A stretch of DNA of 6,873 nucleotides from Thioalkalivibrio sp. (GCA_007120155.1 SKOF01000254.1:1-6873); one strand, 5' to 3'; positions 1-5,775 are shown, counted from the stretch's first letter. The notes: generated by a model not told the origin, from the letters alone. Translations and numbers: made by a program.

Positions 1-2
1 CC

Positions 3-341
3 CATGTGCTGGTGCCCCTGATGCGCGCGCACGACGTGATGATCAACCCGCAGCGGCCGCTGGTGATCTACGAGGGCATGAGTTTCGATCTTGAAGATCT
101 GGACATCCGGGAGCCTGAGCTGGAGCTGCAGAACTCGTCGCTCATGGTCAACGGCAAGCGGGGCGACGTGAGCCTTGATTTCGTGATCCGTGCCGGGGGT
201 CGGGCGGTGGGGACCGGCGCCAAGAAGCTGGTGCTGAGCGGATTGAGGCCCTATGACGACGCCACGATGCAGGCGCTGGTGGATCAGTATGCAGAGTCGA
301 AGGCGGCAAACCGCAGGTCAGGGATGAAGGATGACGGATGA
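3..341 (+). CDS. DUF3581 family protein, C-terminal part (5' end outside window)
   Basis: The reading frame is open from the left edge, so this is the C-terminal part (about 112 residues) of a longer protein. From memory, the segment resembles the C-terminus of DUF3581 proteins. The recognisable stretches are LVPLMRAHDVMINPQRPLVI near the start, then NSSLMVNGKRGDV, then GTGAKKLVLSGLRPYD, followed by a short charged tail. The family is about 230 residues long, has no established function that I know of, and is found mainly in Gammaproteobacteria. No catalytic motif is visible in the part present. The in-frame GTG at 6 is internal, because the homology continues to the window edge. The last codons and the stop lie inside a heptamer tandem repeat (322-349), so the final residues are probably not conserved. 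It converges on the TVP38-like gene, with 59 bp between the stops. Confidence 0.8.
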   Translation, partial: HVLVPLMRAHDVMINPQRPLVIYEGMSFDLEDLDIREPELELQNSSLMVNGKRGDVSLDFVIRAGGRAVGTGAKKLVLSGLRPYDDATMQALVDQYAESKAANRRSGMKDDG

Positions 342-349
342 AGGATGAA
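322..349. repeat. Four tandem copies of a 7-bp unit, GGATGA(A/C)
   Basis: The units are GGATGAA (322-328), GGATGAC (329-335), GGATGAA (336-342) and GGATGAA (343-349). The array spans the stop codon of the DUF3581 gene (339-341). Because the unit length is not a multiple of three, gain or loss of a copy would change the C-terminal residues and the stop position. The sequence shows the repeat directly. Any functional role is unknown. Confidence 0.85.
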
Positions 350-400
350 TCAGGCAGGGAGGCTCTGAAAGGCAGGTTGTTTGCGGGACACGACACTGGC

Positions 401-1099
401 CTACGCGAGTCTGCCTCGCAGCCAGCGCCCGCCGGCCAGTAACGCAACGAGTGCTAGCAGGGGCAGAAGAGATGCCGGGCTGATGCCTTCGTTCTCCATG
501 CCGGATTTCATGAGTGTCTGGACCGCATAGGCATACACCACCCACTTGGCTCCCAGGCCCACTGCGGCCGCAAGCAGGTACCCGCCCAGCGGCAGGCCGA
601 GGGTGCCGACGCCGAAGTTCACCACCGAGTGGGGAAAGCCGGGCAGCACGCGCAGGGTCAGCTGGGTCCAGGCGTCTCCCTTGCGGCGCAGCAGCCTCAA
701 TACCCGCTGTCCGGTGGGGCCGGGTCGCCAGGCCCGGCCCAGCCAGCGCGACGTGTAATAGGCGCCCAGTGCACCCAGGGTGCTGCCGGCGGTCAGGATG
801 GCCGCCGCCGCCAGCGGCGGATAGAAGGGAGCCACGATCCACAGCATGAGGGTGCCCGGCAGGGCCAGCGACAGCAGCAGGGCCTGCAGCAGGATCAGCA
901 GCGGAATGGTGGCCGGGTGCGGCGCCAGCGCCTCCCCCCAGGCCAGGGCGTCAGCCACCGCCACGGGTTGATAGACGGCGAGCGCGATGACGACGATCGC
1001 AAGCGTACCCAGGGCAAGCAGTCGCCAACGCTGCTGGCGGCGCTCGCCGGCCCAGTCGGCGTCCGGGGTTTCTTCCGGAGCGTCACCACATGAGGTCAT
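401..1099 (-). CDS. TVP38/TMEM64 (DedA-like, VTT domain) membrane protein
   Basis: A 232-residue polytopic inner-membrane protein. Hydrophobic segments lie at about 27-45, 63-82, 87-115, 165-193 and 208-224. The VTT/SNARE-associated signature is visible: PGTLMLWIVAPFYPP (81-95), then a Gly/Ala-rich helix ending in YYTSRWLGR (114-122), and later RVLPGFPHSVVNFGVGTLGL (150-169). The R-x-x-P-x-F-P core and the Asn are typical of the family. DedA/TVP38 proteins are linked to membrane homeostasis and lipid transport, but the substrate of this one cannot be read from sequence. I chose the ATG at 1099 because it gives the usual length and starts just before the first helix. An in-frame ATG at 1111 is an alternative. 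The start overlaps the end of the upstream YaiL-like gene by 17 bp, which suggests translational coupling. Confidence 0.85.
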   Translation of the reverse strand: MTSCGDAPEETPDADWAGERRQQRWRLLALGTLAIVVIALAVYQPVAVADALAWGEALAPHPATIPLLILLQALLLSLALPGTLMLWIVAPFYPPLAAAAILTAGSTLGALGAYYTSRWLGRAWRPGPTGQRVLRLLRRKGDAWTQLTLRVLPGFPHSVVNFGVGTLGLPLGGYLLAAAVGLGAKWVVYAYAVQTLMKSGMENEGISPASLLPLLALVALLAGGRWLRGRLA

Positions 1100-1628
1100 C
1101 CGGGATCTCATAGCCTGCGTATGGGTCGTCTTCCCTGTCGGGTCGTGTCCCGGTCGTGCCGTCCGGTTCATTGAATACGACGACGCGCCCGGCATCGCGC
1201 TCACGCACCTTCTCCAACCCGTCCCGCGGCAGCAGTTCATACCCGCCCGCCAGCGTCACGATCCCCAACTGCCCGCGCACCAGCCCGTCCCGCTGTTCGC
1301 CGGTGACATGGATGGAGCGGACCTTGTCGCCATGCTGGAAGTGATAGGGCTGGTCGCCGTCTTCGCGCGGCAATCTCTGGTCCAGGATGATCTGGCGGAT
1401 CTGGGCTGCGCGTGCCTTGCGTTCCGCGGCCTCCTGCTGCTTTCGGTTCAGTTCCCGGGAACGCTGGGCCTGGCGTTCGCGCAGTTCCAGCGCCGCGGAA
1501 TCCTGTGCCGCGGGTTTCGCCCCACCCTTGCGGCCCTTGTGCTTCTTCCGGTTCTGGCGCTCCTGACGAAGCTTCTTTTCGTCCACCAGCCCTGATTTCA
1601 GCAACTGGTCGCGCAATGAGTTGGACAT
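1083..1628 (-). CDS. yaiL: DUF2058 family protein, YaiL-like
   Basis: A 181-residue soluble, highly charged protein. The N-terminus (SLRDQLLKSGLVDEKKL, 4-20) is followed by a Lys/Arg/Gln-rich helical region, probably a coiled coil (20-80). A compact C-terminal part (95-150) ends in the distinctive DDPYAGYEIPDDLMW (167-181). This tail closely matches the E. coli YaiL ending as I recall it (DDPYADFKVPDDLMW), and the length is also close (E. coli about 179). YaiL has been described as associated with the nucleoid or polysomes, but its role is not settled. The basic N-terminal half fits nucleic-acid binding. I chose the ATG at 1628 because homology begins there; the frame stays open upstream to 1727 without family-like sequence. 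The Shine-Dalgarno sequence is weak. It is the first gene of a pair with the TVP38-like gene. Confidence 0.87.
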   Translation of the reverse strand: MSNSLRDQLLKSGLVDEKKLRQERQNRKKHKGRKGGAKPAAQDSAALELRERQAQRSRELNRKQQEAAERKARAAQIRQIILDQRLPREDGDQPYHFQHGDKVRSIHVTGEQRDGLVRGQLGIVTLAGGYELLPRDGLEKVRERDAGRVVVFNEPDGTTGTRPDREDDPYAGYEIPDDLMW

Positions 1629-1660
1629 GAGTGATCCGGAGGTTTGCGGTTTGAAGGGGC

Positions 1661-1689
1661 ATTGTAAGGCGTGACGGGCGCATGATCCA
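1661..1689 (-). promoter_or_regulatory. Possible sigma-70 promoter for the yaiL-like operon
   Basis: On the minus strand TACAAT (1666-1661) is a good -10 hexamer. At 17-bp spacing TGGATC (1689-1684) is a poor -35. The predicted transcript would start about 25 nt before the ATG at 1628. The site lies in the 106-bp gap after soxZ, so the yaiL-like operon could be transcribed separately from soxYZ. This is a pattern match only. Confidence 0.35.
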
Positions 1690-1734
1690 TGACTGCGCCG
1701 GCGCCGAGCCAGCGAGGCCTGAGGCATGTGCTGG

Positions 1735-2043
1735 CTATTCGATCCGCGCCTCTATGGTCTCCCTGTTGCCAAGGTTGTCTTTCCAATGGACGGTGACCGG
1801 ATCGCCCGCAGCTCCTCCGGCGAACTGGAAGGTCAGAAGCGGGTTCGCGGAGATGCCCCAGCCCCAGTCGGCACTGAGGATGGTCTCGCCCATATGGTCG
1901 CAACGGATATCCTCGATGAAATGTCGCGGCACCGTGAGCCCCGTCACGGGATCCTTCCGGGAGCCGGTTTCCATGGGGTGATTGATGAGCACCGCCACGG
2001 CGGTGAAACCGTCCTTCAACTCTGCACGCATCTTGCTCTGCAT
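1735..2043 (-). CDS. soxZ: Sulfur carrier complex subunit SoxZ
   Basis: A 102-residue protein, close to the usual SoxZ length. The family pattern is clear: ATG start, then VLINHPMETGSRKD (18-31), LTVPRHFIEDI (36-46), a beta-strand WGWGISANPLLTFQF (60-74), and VTVHWKDNLGN (83-93). SoxZ pairs with SoxY in the periplasm; sulfur intermediates are carried on the C-terminal Cys of SoxY while SoxZ supports the complex. It has no signal peptide, as expected, since SoxZ is exported by riding with Tat-targeted SoxY. The start lies one base after the soxY stop (TGA-C-ATG). Its Shine-Dalgarno GGAGGA is formed by the two glycine codons of SoxY's terminal Gly-Gly-Cys, so translation is probably coupled. 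No soxX, soxA, soxB or soxCD is in the window. Confidence 0.92.
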   Translation of the reverse strand: MQSKMRAELKDGFTAVAVLINHPMETGSRKDPVTGLTVPRHFIEDIRCDHMGETILSADWGWGISANPLLTFQFAGGAAGDPVTVHWKDNLGNRETIEARIE

Positions 2044-2044
2044 G

Positions 2045-2500
2045 TCAGCATCCTCCCGCGGCTACCTGCACTGCGTTCTGTGCACGAAAGTACCTTCCTC
2101 CGGCCGATACGATGGCCACCACGTTGCCGCTGCCACCCATTCGGATGCGCGTGACGATGGGGCCGTGCACCCGTGGCGAGAGCCGAAAGCTCGCCACCAG
2201 GGGAAAGGGGTTGGGTTCAGAAATCAGCGTGATGCCCTGCACGTCGTCGAGGTCGGTGGCAACACCGACGCGAACCAGCGCACCGCTGCCCACGCGCGCC
2301 GGTGTGTCCAGCATCACCCTGGGGCTCAATTCGGCCTCTGTGTTTCCCGCAAGCGTGCGCCAGGCGAGTGCCGCGTCCTGGGTCATAAAGGCCTCCCGGG
2401 GCCATGCGCCCAGTACCCGTGAAGGCCTGAGCAGCGACGGGACGAGACCGGCCGCGAGCGCGGCGGTGAGCGTGTGTTTCAGAAAGTGTCTGCGATTCAT
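2045..2500 (-). CDS. soxY: Sulfur carrier protein SoxY (Tat-exported) with shortened C-terminal arm
   Basis: A 151-residue protein. It starts with a twin-arginine signal (MNRRHFLK, hydrophobic stretch 10-24, likely cleavage near residues 30-32). The SoxY core follows: VRVGVATDLDDVQGITLISE (76-95), NPFPLVASFRLSP (97-109) and VTRIRMGGSGNVVAIVSAGG (116-135). In the family, sulfur intermediates bind a Cys on a flexible C-terminal arm, classically GGCGG. Here the protein ends in Gly149-Gly150-Cys151 and then stops, so the two glycines after the Cys are missing and Cys is the C-terminal residue. I chose the ATG at 2500 because it opens the Tat signal and has a good Shine-Dalgarno (GGAGG, 8 nt spacing). 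It forms an operon with soxZ. A conserved regulatory element and several leader hairpins lie upstream. Confidence 0.9.
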   Translation of the reverse strand: MNRRHFLKHTLTAALAAGLVPSLLRPSRVLGAWPREAFMTQDAALAWRTLAGNTEAELSPRVMLDTPARVGSGALVRVGVATDLDDVQGITLISEPNPFPLVASFRLSPRVHGPIVTRIRMGGSGNVVAIVSAGGRYFRAQNAVQVAAGGC

Positions 2501-2517
2501 GATGGCGTCCTCCGTTG

Positions 2518-2536
2518 TCGGGCTTCCGGTTCCCGA
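2518..2536 (-). other. Hairpin just upstream of the soxY ribosome binding site
   Basis: On the minus strand TCGGG pairs with CCCGA around a 9-nt loop. It ends three bases before the CGGAGG Shine-Dalgarno of soxY. The stem is short (5 bp) in GC-rich DNA, so alone it is weak. It gains some weight because the other two genes carrying the shared element also have a hairpin in this place. Confidence 0.35.
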
Positions 2537-2594
2537 AGGTATCCGCAGGTGAGAGTCGCCCGGGTCAGTCCGACAAGGGCCGTGAGCCGCCGGT

Positions 2595-2614
2595 CGGAGG
2601 TCCTGCGTCCTCCG
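2595..2614 (-). other. soxY leader hairpin containing a second copy of the soxY SD sequence
   Basis: In the soxY leader CGGAGG (minus strand, 2614-2609) pairs perfectly with CCTCCG (2600-2595) across an 8-nt loop. The 10-mer CGGAGGACGC that opens this hairpin recurs exactly 100 nt downstream, at 2514-2505, as the real soxY ribosome binding site. The CCTCCG arm could therefore pair either with the upstream decoy or with the true SD. The two possible pairings are visible in the sequence. A regulatory switch is inference. Confidence 0.4.
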
Positions 2615-2647
2615 GCCCGCAATACCAGTCTGGTCATCCACAGGGAC

Positions 2648-2691
2648 CGGCGACAGGGAGGAGTGCCGTGCACGGCTGTGATATATGCACA
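2648..2691 (-). promoter_or_regulatory. Shared regulatory element, copy 1 (upstream of soxYZ)
   Basis: Read on the minus strand towards soxY, it has the palindrome TGTGCATATATCACA (2691-2677), then CACGG after 6 nt, then TCCTCCCTGTC. The second half can fold as CGGC-(13 nt)-GCCG (2668-2648). The palindrome is identical to copy 2, and TCCTCCCTGTC is identical as well. The palindrome edge is 176 nt from the soxY ATG. A perfect 12-bp palindrome GCCGTGCACGGC overlaps this copy at 2665-2676 and is not shared with the other copies. It is probably a regulator binding site plus promoter or leader; no clear -35/-10 pair is visible. Confidence 0.7.
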
Positions 2692-2752
2692 TGCGGGGCG
2701 CGGGTCCCTGAAGGGCGCGTTGACGCGTCGCGTGGGTGCCTTTGGACCTCCA

Positions 2753-3505
2753 TCATCGCGCGCGTTTCGGATGGACGATGAGGTTGCGCAGAAACATCTC
2801 TCCCTGTTCGCGTAGCGTCGCGTCGACCATCGTCGGCGCGCCCTTCGGCCTGCGCTCGCTGTAGAAGGCATTGACGATGAAGGTCGAGGACGCCTCGAGA
2901 CATGCAACTCCTCTCGTCTCGATTACCAGCTCGGCACCGGGCAGGTCCGGGTCGTCCCGTTCCTCCATCCGGACGGCGTAGTCCACGCAGCGATTCCCGG
3001 CGGTTGCCCGGGGCGTCGCGGCGATGTCCACCAGCCGGAAGCGGCCGCGGGTTGTCCGCCTCGTCTCGGTTTCGAAGGCCGTGGGAAAGCTGTCTGCGGT
3101 GGTCCCTCGCGCATACGCGGCGTCCGTGAGGGTGACCATGATCACGAAGCTCTGGCCGCGTTCGGCCCGTTCGATCGCGTCGGGGGTCTCCATGGTGTAC
3201 GCCAGATATGACCGGCCGATGTCGGGTTTCCAGTGGGCGCCAGGCGGCGCGCGGCCGGTGAATCCGCGGCCCGTGAAGGTCTCCGGGTGCGTCCGTTCAG
3301 CGGGCGGTGCCAGCCCGTAGGCTGCGAGGTGTGTGCCTTCACGGCGCGCATCACCCGGGATCGGCGCGTCGAACAACCGCAACCGACCCGCGGGGAGTGC
3401 GGGCTCCGACACGGCGGCGGGGACCGCCACCGGAGCAGGCAGCAACGCGATGACAGCGATCAGCGCGGCAAGGGGTGCCGATCCCGGGAAGGAACTGGTA
3501 CGCAT
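2753..3505 (-). CDS. Exported protein of unknown function
   Basis: A 250-residue protein that I do not recognise. Residues 1-32 form a Sec-type signal peptide (Arg2, hydrophobic 11-31, Ala-rich cleavage region about 26-32), with no lipobox Cys. The mature part is hydrophilic and probably mixed alpha/beta. There are two cysteines (C173, in NRCVDY; C202, in GVACLEAS) about 30 residues apart that could form a periplasmic disulfide. The C-terminal stretch FYSERRPKGA (214-223) to EQGEMFLRNLIV (233-244) looks like a conserved fold edge. The start at 3505 is supported by a Shine-Dalgarno (GAGAGG, 3519-3514, 8 nt spacing). It lies upstream of soxYZ on the same strand, but a shared element separates them and another copy precedes this gene, so the two are probably co-regulated and separately transcribed. 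A link to sulfur metabolism is inference from that sharing only. Confidence 0.8.
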   Translation of the reverse strand: MRTSSFPGSAPLAALIAVIALLPAPVAVPAAVSEPALPAGRLRLFDAPIPGDARREGTHLAAYGLAPPAERTHPETFTGRGFTGRAPPGAHWKPDIGRSYLAYTMETPDAIERAERGQSFVIMVTLTDAAYARGTTADSFPTAFETETRRTTRGRFRLVDIAATPRATAGNRCVDYAVRMEERDDPDLPGAELVIETRGVACLEASSTFIVNAFYSERRPKGAPTMVDATLREQGEMFLRNLIVHPKRAR

Positions 3506-3527
3506 GGCATTGTCCTCTCGTCAGTCT

Positions 3528-3548
3528 GTGCAACAGCACCTGTTGCAC
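3528..3548. promoter_or_regulatory. Perfect 9-bp inverted repeat with 3-nt centre, next to the RBS of the unknown exported gene
   Basis: The arms GTGCAACAG and CTGTTGCAC flank CAC. On the minus-strand transcript the hairpin ends 8 nt before the GAGAGG Shine-Dalgarno. It could be an operator for a dimeric repressor, or an RNA hairpin that controls ribosome access or protects the 5' leader. A 9-bp perfect arm is not expected by chance in so short a region. Confidence 0.7.
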
Positions 3549-3628
3549 GGGGCATGAGGGGAACCGGGCCGTTTCGAGGCGGGCGCGGATCCCCGGTTTT
3601 GATTGCATGCTGGAACAGGGCGCCGCGC

Positions 3629-3671
3629 CGGGACAGGGAGGATGCCCGTGGCCGGATGTGATATATGCACA
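3629..3671 (-). promoter_or_regulatory. Shared regulatory element, copy 2 (upstream of the unknown exported gene)
   Basis: Read on the minus strand, it has TGTGCATATATCACA (3671-3657), then CCACGGG, then ATCCTCCCTGTCCC. The outer bases extend the palindrome to ATGTG-N7-CACAT on the plus strand. The downstream part can fold as CGGG-(12 nt)-CCCG (3648-3629). The palindrome edge is 151 nt from the ATG of the exported gene at 3505. It is also about 146 bp from the divergent cyclase start, so it could affect both, but block order matches the orientation of the minus-strand gene. Confidence 0.7.
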
Positions 3672-3817
3672 TGCTGGACTAGACTCAGTAGGCGGCGTTG
3701 GCCCCAAGGGACCGGCACCGGGTGCAGGATGCTTCGCAGGCATGGACGTGTGTTTCGCCTGCCGTGGCACCATGGCGCGGACTGCGCGATGCGGGGTCGA
3801 GAACCTCGGGGGCGCTC

Positions 3818-5773
3818 ATGGTTGGCAGTACTGAACATTGGTTGCGGGAAGGGCTCGACCCGTCCCGGGAGGACGGGAGCGCGTCCGACCGCGCCCGGGA
3901 GTCGCCCGGGGCCCCGGCGCTTGCACGCGGCCTTGCGGCCATCCTGAGCGCGGATGTGAGCGGCTACAGCCGGCTCATGCGCGAGGACGAGGAGGGCACC
4001 ATCGGACGCCTTGCCGAGTACCGGCAGGTCATCTCCCGGCACGTGACCCAACACGGGGGCAGGGTCGTGGACACGGCGGGCGACGGTGTCCTGGCCGCCT
4101 TTCCCAGCGTGGTGGAGGCCGTGGTTGCCGCCGTCGGGATACAGCGTGAACTCGGCGGACGCAATGCGGATCTTCCAGCCGATCGGCGCATGGCGTTCCG
4201 GCTCGGCGTGCACCTGGGCGACATCCTCAGCAGTGAGGGCGCGGTCTACGGCGACGGGGTGAACCTGGCCGCGCGCCTGGAGGCACTGGCGGAGCCCGGT
4301 GGCATCTGCATCTCCGGGGATGTCTACAACCAGGTGCACCACAGGCTCGATCTCGGCTACGTGCCCCTGGGGCGGCGTCGCGTCAAGAACATGGCCGACC
4401 CCGTTACGGTCTACCGGGTGGAGCCGGACCCGTCGTCGCGCCCGGTTTCGCGCCGGCTGCATCTGCACCGACATTCTCTCACCGCATTCATCGTCATCGC
4501 TGGACTGCTTGGCATCGTGCTCATGGTCGGCGTGCTGCGTGCGCCCGGGCCGGTTTGGGAGACGGTGCTCACCCCGGCGACCCTGGCCGGCGGACCGGCG
4601 ATCGTCGTGCTGCCCTTCCGGAATCTGAGTCCCGAGCCGGAACAGGACTACTTCAGCGACGGGATCACCGCCGATCTCACTGCGGAGCTTTCCAACCTTT
4701 CGGGCTTGCTGGTGATTGCGCGCACCACGGCGTTCGCATACCGGACAGCTGACGTGTCGCCCCGGGATATCGGCCGCGAGTTGGGAGTGCGCTATCTGTT
4801 GCAGGGCACGGTACGTCGGGCGGGCAGGCAGTTGCGTATCACCGCGGAACTGGTCGAAACGGAAAGCGGCCGCCAGATCTGGGGCGGGCGCTATGACGGC
4901 GCGCTGGAGGATGTCTTCGCCCTGCAGGATGCGGTGACGGAGCAGATCGTCGGCGCGCTCCAGGTCACCGTCACCGAGGCGGAGCAGGCGCGACTGGCGC
5001 GGCGTTACACGGTCCACCTGGAGGCCTATGACCACTTCCTGCAGGGGCAGTGGCACTTCCAGGAGTTCACCGCCGAGGGCAATGCCCGCGCGCGTGCGCA
5101 CTACGAGCGCGCGCTCGAACTCGACCCGGGCTTCGCCCGCGCCCTGGCGGCGCTCGCTCTGACCCACGCCTGGGACTCTCGCTGGGGCTGGAGTGCCGAC
5201 CGGAGTGCATCGCTGAGCATGGCCCGGGAACTGGCCGATCGCGCCCTGGTCCTGGACGATTCCCTCCCCCAGGTCCGGTGGGTGCAGGGCTACGTGCTGC
5301 TGCACGCGGGGGAGTTCGAGCAGGCGCTGGCGCAGGCCCGCTATGCCACCGCGCTCGATCCCAACTTCGCGGACGGCTACGGGCTGGTGGGGCTCATCCT
5401 CGTTGCCATGGGCGAGCCTCAACAGGCGCTGGAGCACATGGAGCGCGCCGTACGGCTCAATCCCCACTATTCCGCCCTGTACGCCACGGTGATCGGCAGC
5501 GCCTACATACTCCTGGAGCGCTATGACGATGCGGTTCGCGAGCTTACAAAGGCCGTTGCGCAGCATCACACCCACCTGAAGAACCACGTGCTGCTGGCAG
5601 CCGCCTATGGCAGGCAGGGGCGGCTTGACGAGGCGGCCTGGGTGGCGGAGGAGATCCGCATGCTGAGCCCTGGCTTCTCGATCGGATACTGGATCACCTC
5701 GGAGTCCTTCGGAAGCCCGGAGACGCTGCAGTGGTACATTGAAGGCCTGCGCAAGGCCGGGATCCCGGAGTAG
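3818..5773 (+). CDS. Membrane-anchored class III nucleotide cyclase with TolB-like and TPR regions
   Basis: A 651-residue protein with three parts. The class III cyclase domain (about 38-202) has metal-binding Asp46 (ILSADVSGYS) and Asp89 (DTAGDG), and transition-state Asn149 and Arg153 (GVNLAARLE), so it is probably active. The usual adenine-selecting Lys and Asp are Asp85 and Ala142, so the product cannot be assigned. One transmembrane helix (221-240) follows the basic SRRLHLHRHS, placing the cyclase in the cytoplasm and the rest in the periplasm. A TolB-like N-terminal-type region (260-385; VVLPFRNLSPEPEQDYFSDG) and about six to seven TPR-like helical repeats (403-645; e.g. ARAHYERALELDPGFARAL) follow, likely for sensing or protein contacts. 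I chose the ATG at 3818 as the first in-frame ATG; its SD is weak. The CRP-type gene follows 88 bp downstream and is a natural partner. Confidence 0.9.
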   Translation: MVGSTEHWLREGLDPSREDGSASDRARESPGAPALARGLAAILSADVSGYSRLMREDEEGTIGRLAEYRQVISRHVTQHGGRVVDTAGDGVLAAFPSVVEAVVAAVGIQRELGGRNADLPADRRMAFRLGVHLGDILSSEGAVYGDGVNLAARLEALAEPGGICISGDVYNQVHHRLDLGYVPLGRRRVKNMADPVTVYRVEPDPSSRPVSRRLHLHRHSLTAFIVIAGLLGIVLMVGVLRAPGPVWETVLTPATLAGGPAIVVLPFRNLSPEPEQDYFSDGITADLTAELSNLSGLLVIARTTAFAYRTADVSPRDIGRELGVRYLLQGTVRRAGRQLRITAELVETESGRQIWGGRYDGALEDVFALQDAVTEQIVGALQVTVTEAEQARLARRYTVHLEAYDHFLQGQWHFQEFTAEGNARARAHYERALELDPGFARALAALALTHAWDSRWGWSADRSASLSMARELADRALVLDDSLPQVRWVQGYVLLHAGEFEQALAQARYATALDPNFADGYGLVGLILVAMGEPQQALEHMERAVRLNPHYSALYATVIGSAYILLERYDDAVRELTKAVAQHHTHLKNHVLLAAAYGRQGRLDEAAWVAEEIRMLSPGFSIGYWITSESFGSPETLQWYIEGLRKAGIPE

Positions 5774-5775
5774 GC

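Larger units (their letters stand above)
3506..3817. other. Divergent intergenic region between the unknown exported gene and the cyclase gene
   Basis: This 312-bp gap holds the 21-bp palindrome (3528-3548) and element copy 2 (3629-3671), both oriented towards the minus-strand gene. On the cyclase side (3672-3817) I see one weak inverted repeat, GCAGGC/GCCTGC at 3736-3762, and no convincing promoter. The frame of the cyclase gene stays open upstream to a TTG at 3698, but that extension does not look protein-like. Confidence 0.6.

Noticed and set aside
318..1093. Several long frames overlapping the TVP38-like gene on both strands
   Set aside because: They are low-complexity Arg/Pro/Ala/Gln-rich shadow frames; only the 401-1099 frame has family motifs and membrane helices.
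1083..1727. Longer start for the YaiL-like gene at 1727
   Set aside because: The extra 33 residues are Arg/Cys-rich and unlike the family; homology begins at the Met at 1628.
1629..1734. Terminator between soxZ and the YaiL-like gene
   Set aside because: Only weak inverted repeats (a 5-bp stem, and a GCGCCGGCGC palindrome) are present, with no T-run.
2501..2692. Extended soxY frame starting inside the shared element (2692)
   Set aside because: The extension would bury the Tat signal, which must be N-terminal. The ATG at 2500 has a good Shine-Dalgarno.
2673..3672. Similar short peptides (MCIYH...) encoded at both minus-strand element copies, as possible leader peptides
   Set aside because: The similarity follows from the DNA repeat; there is no RBS before either ATG, and copy 3 does not encode the same peptide in the matching frame.
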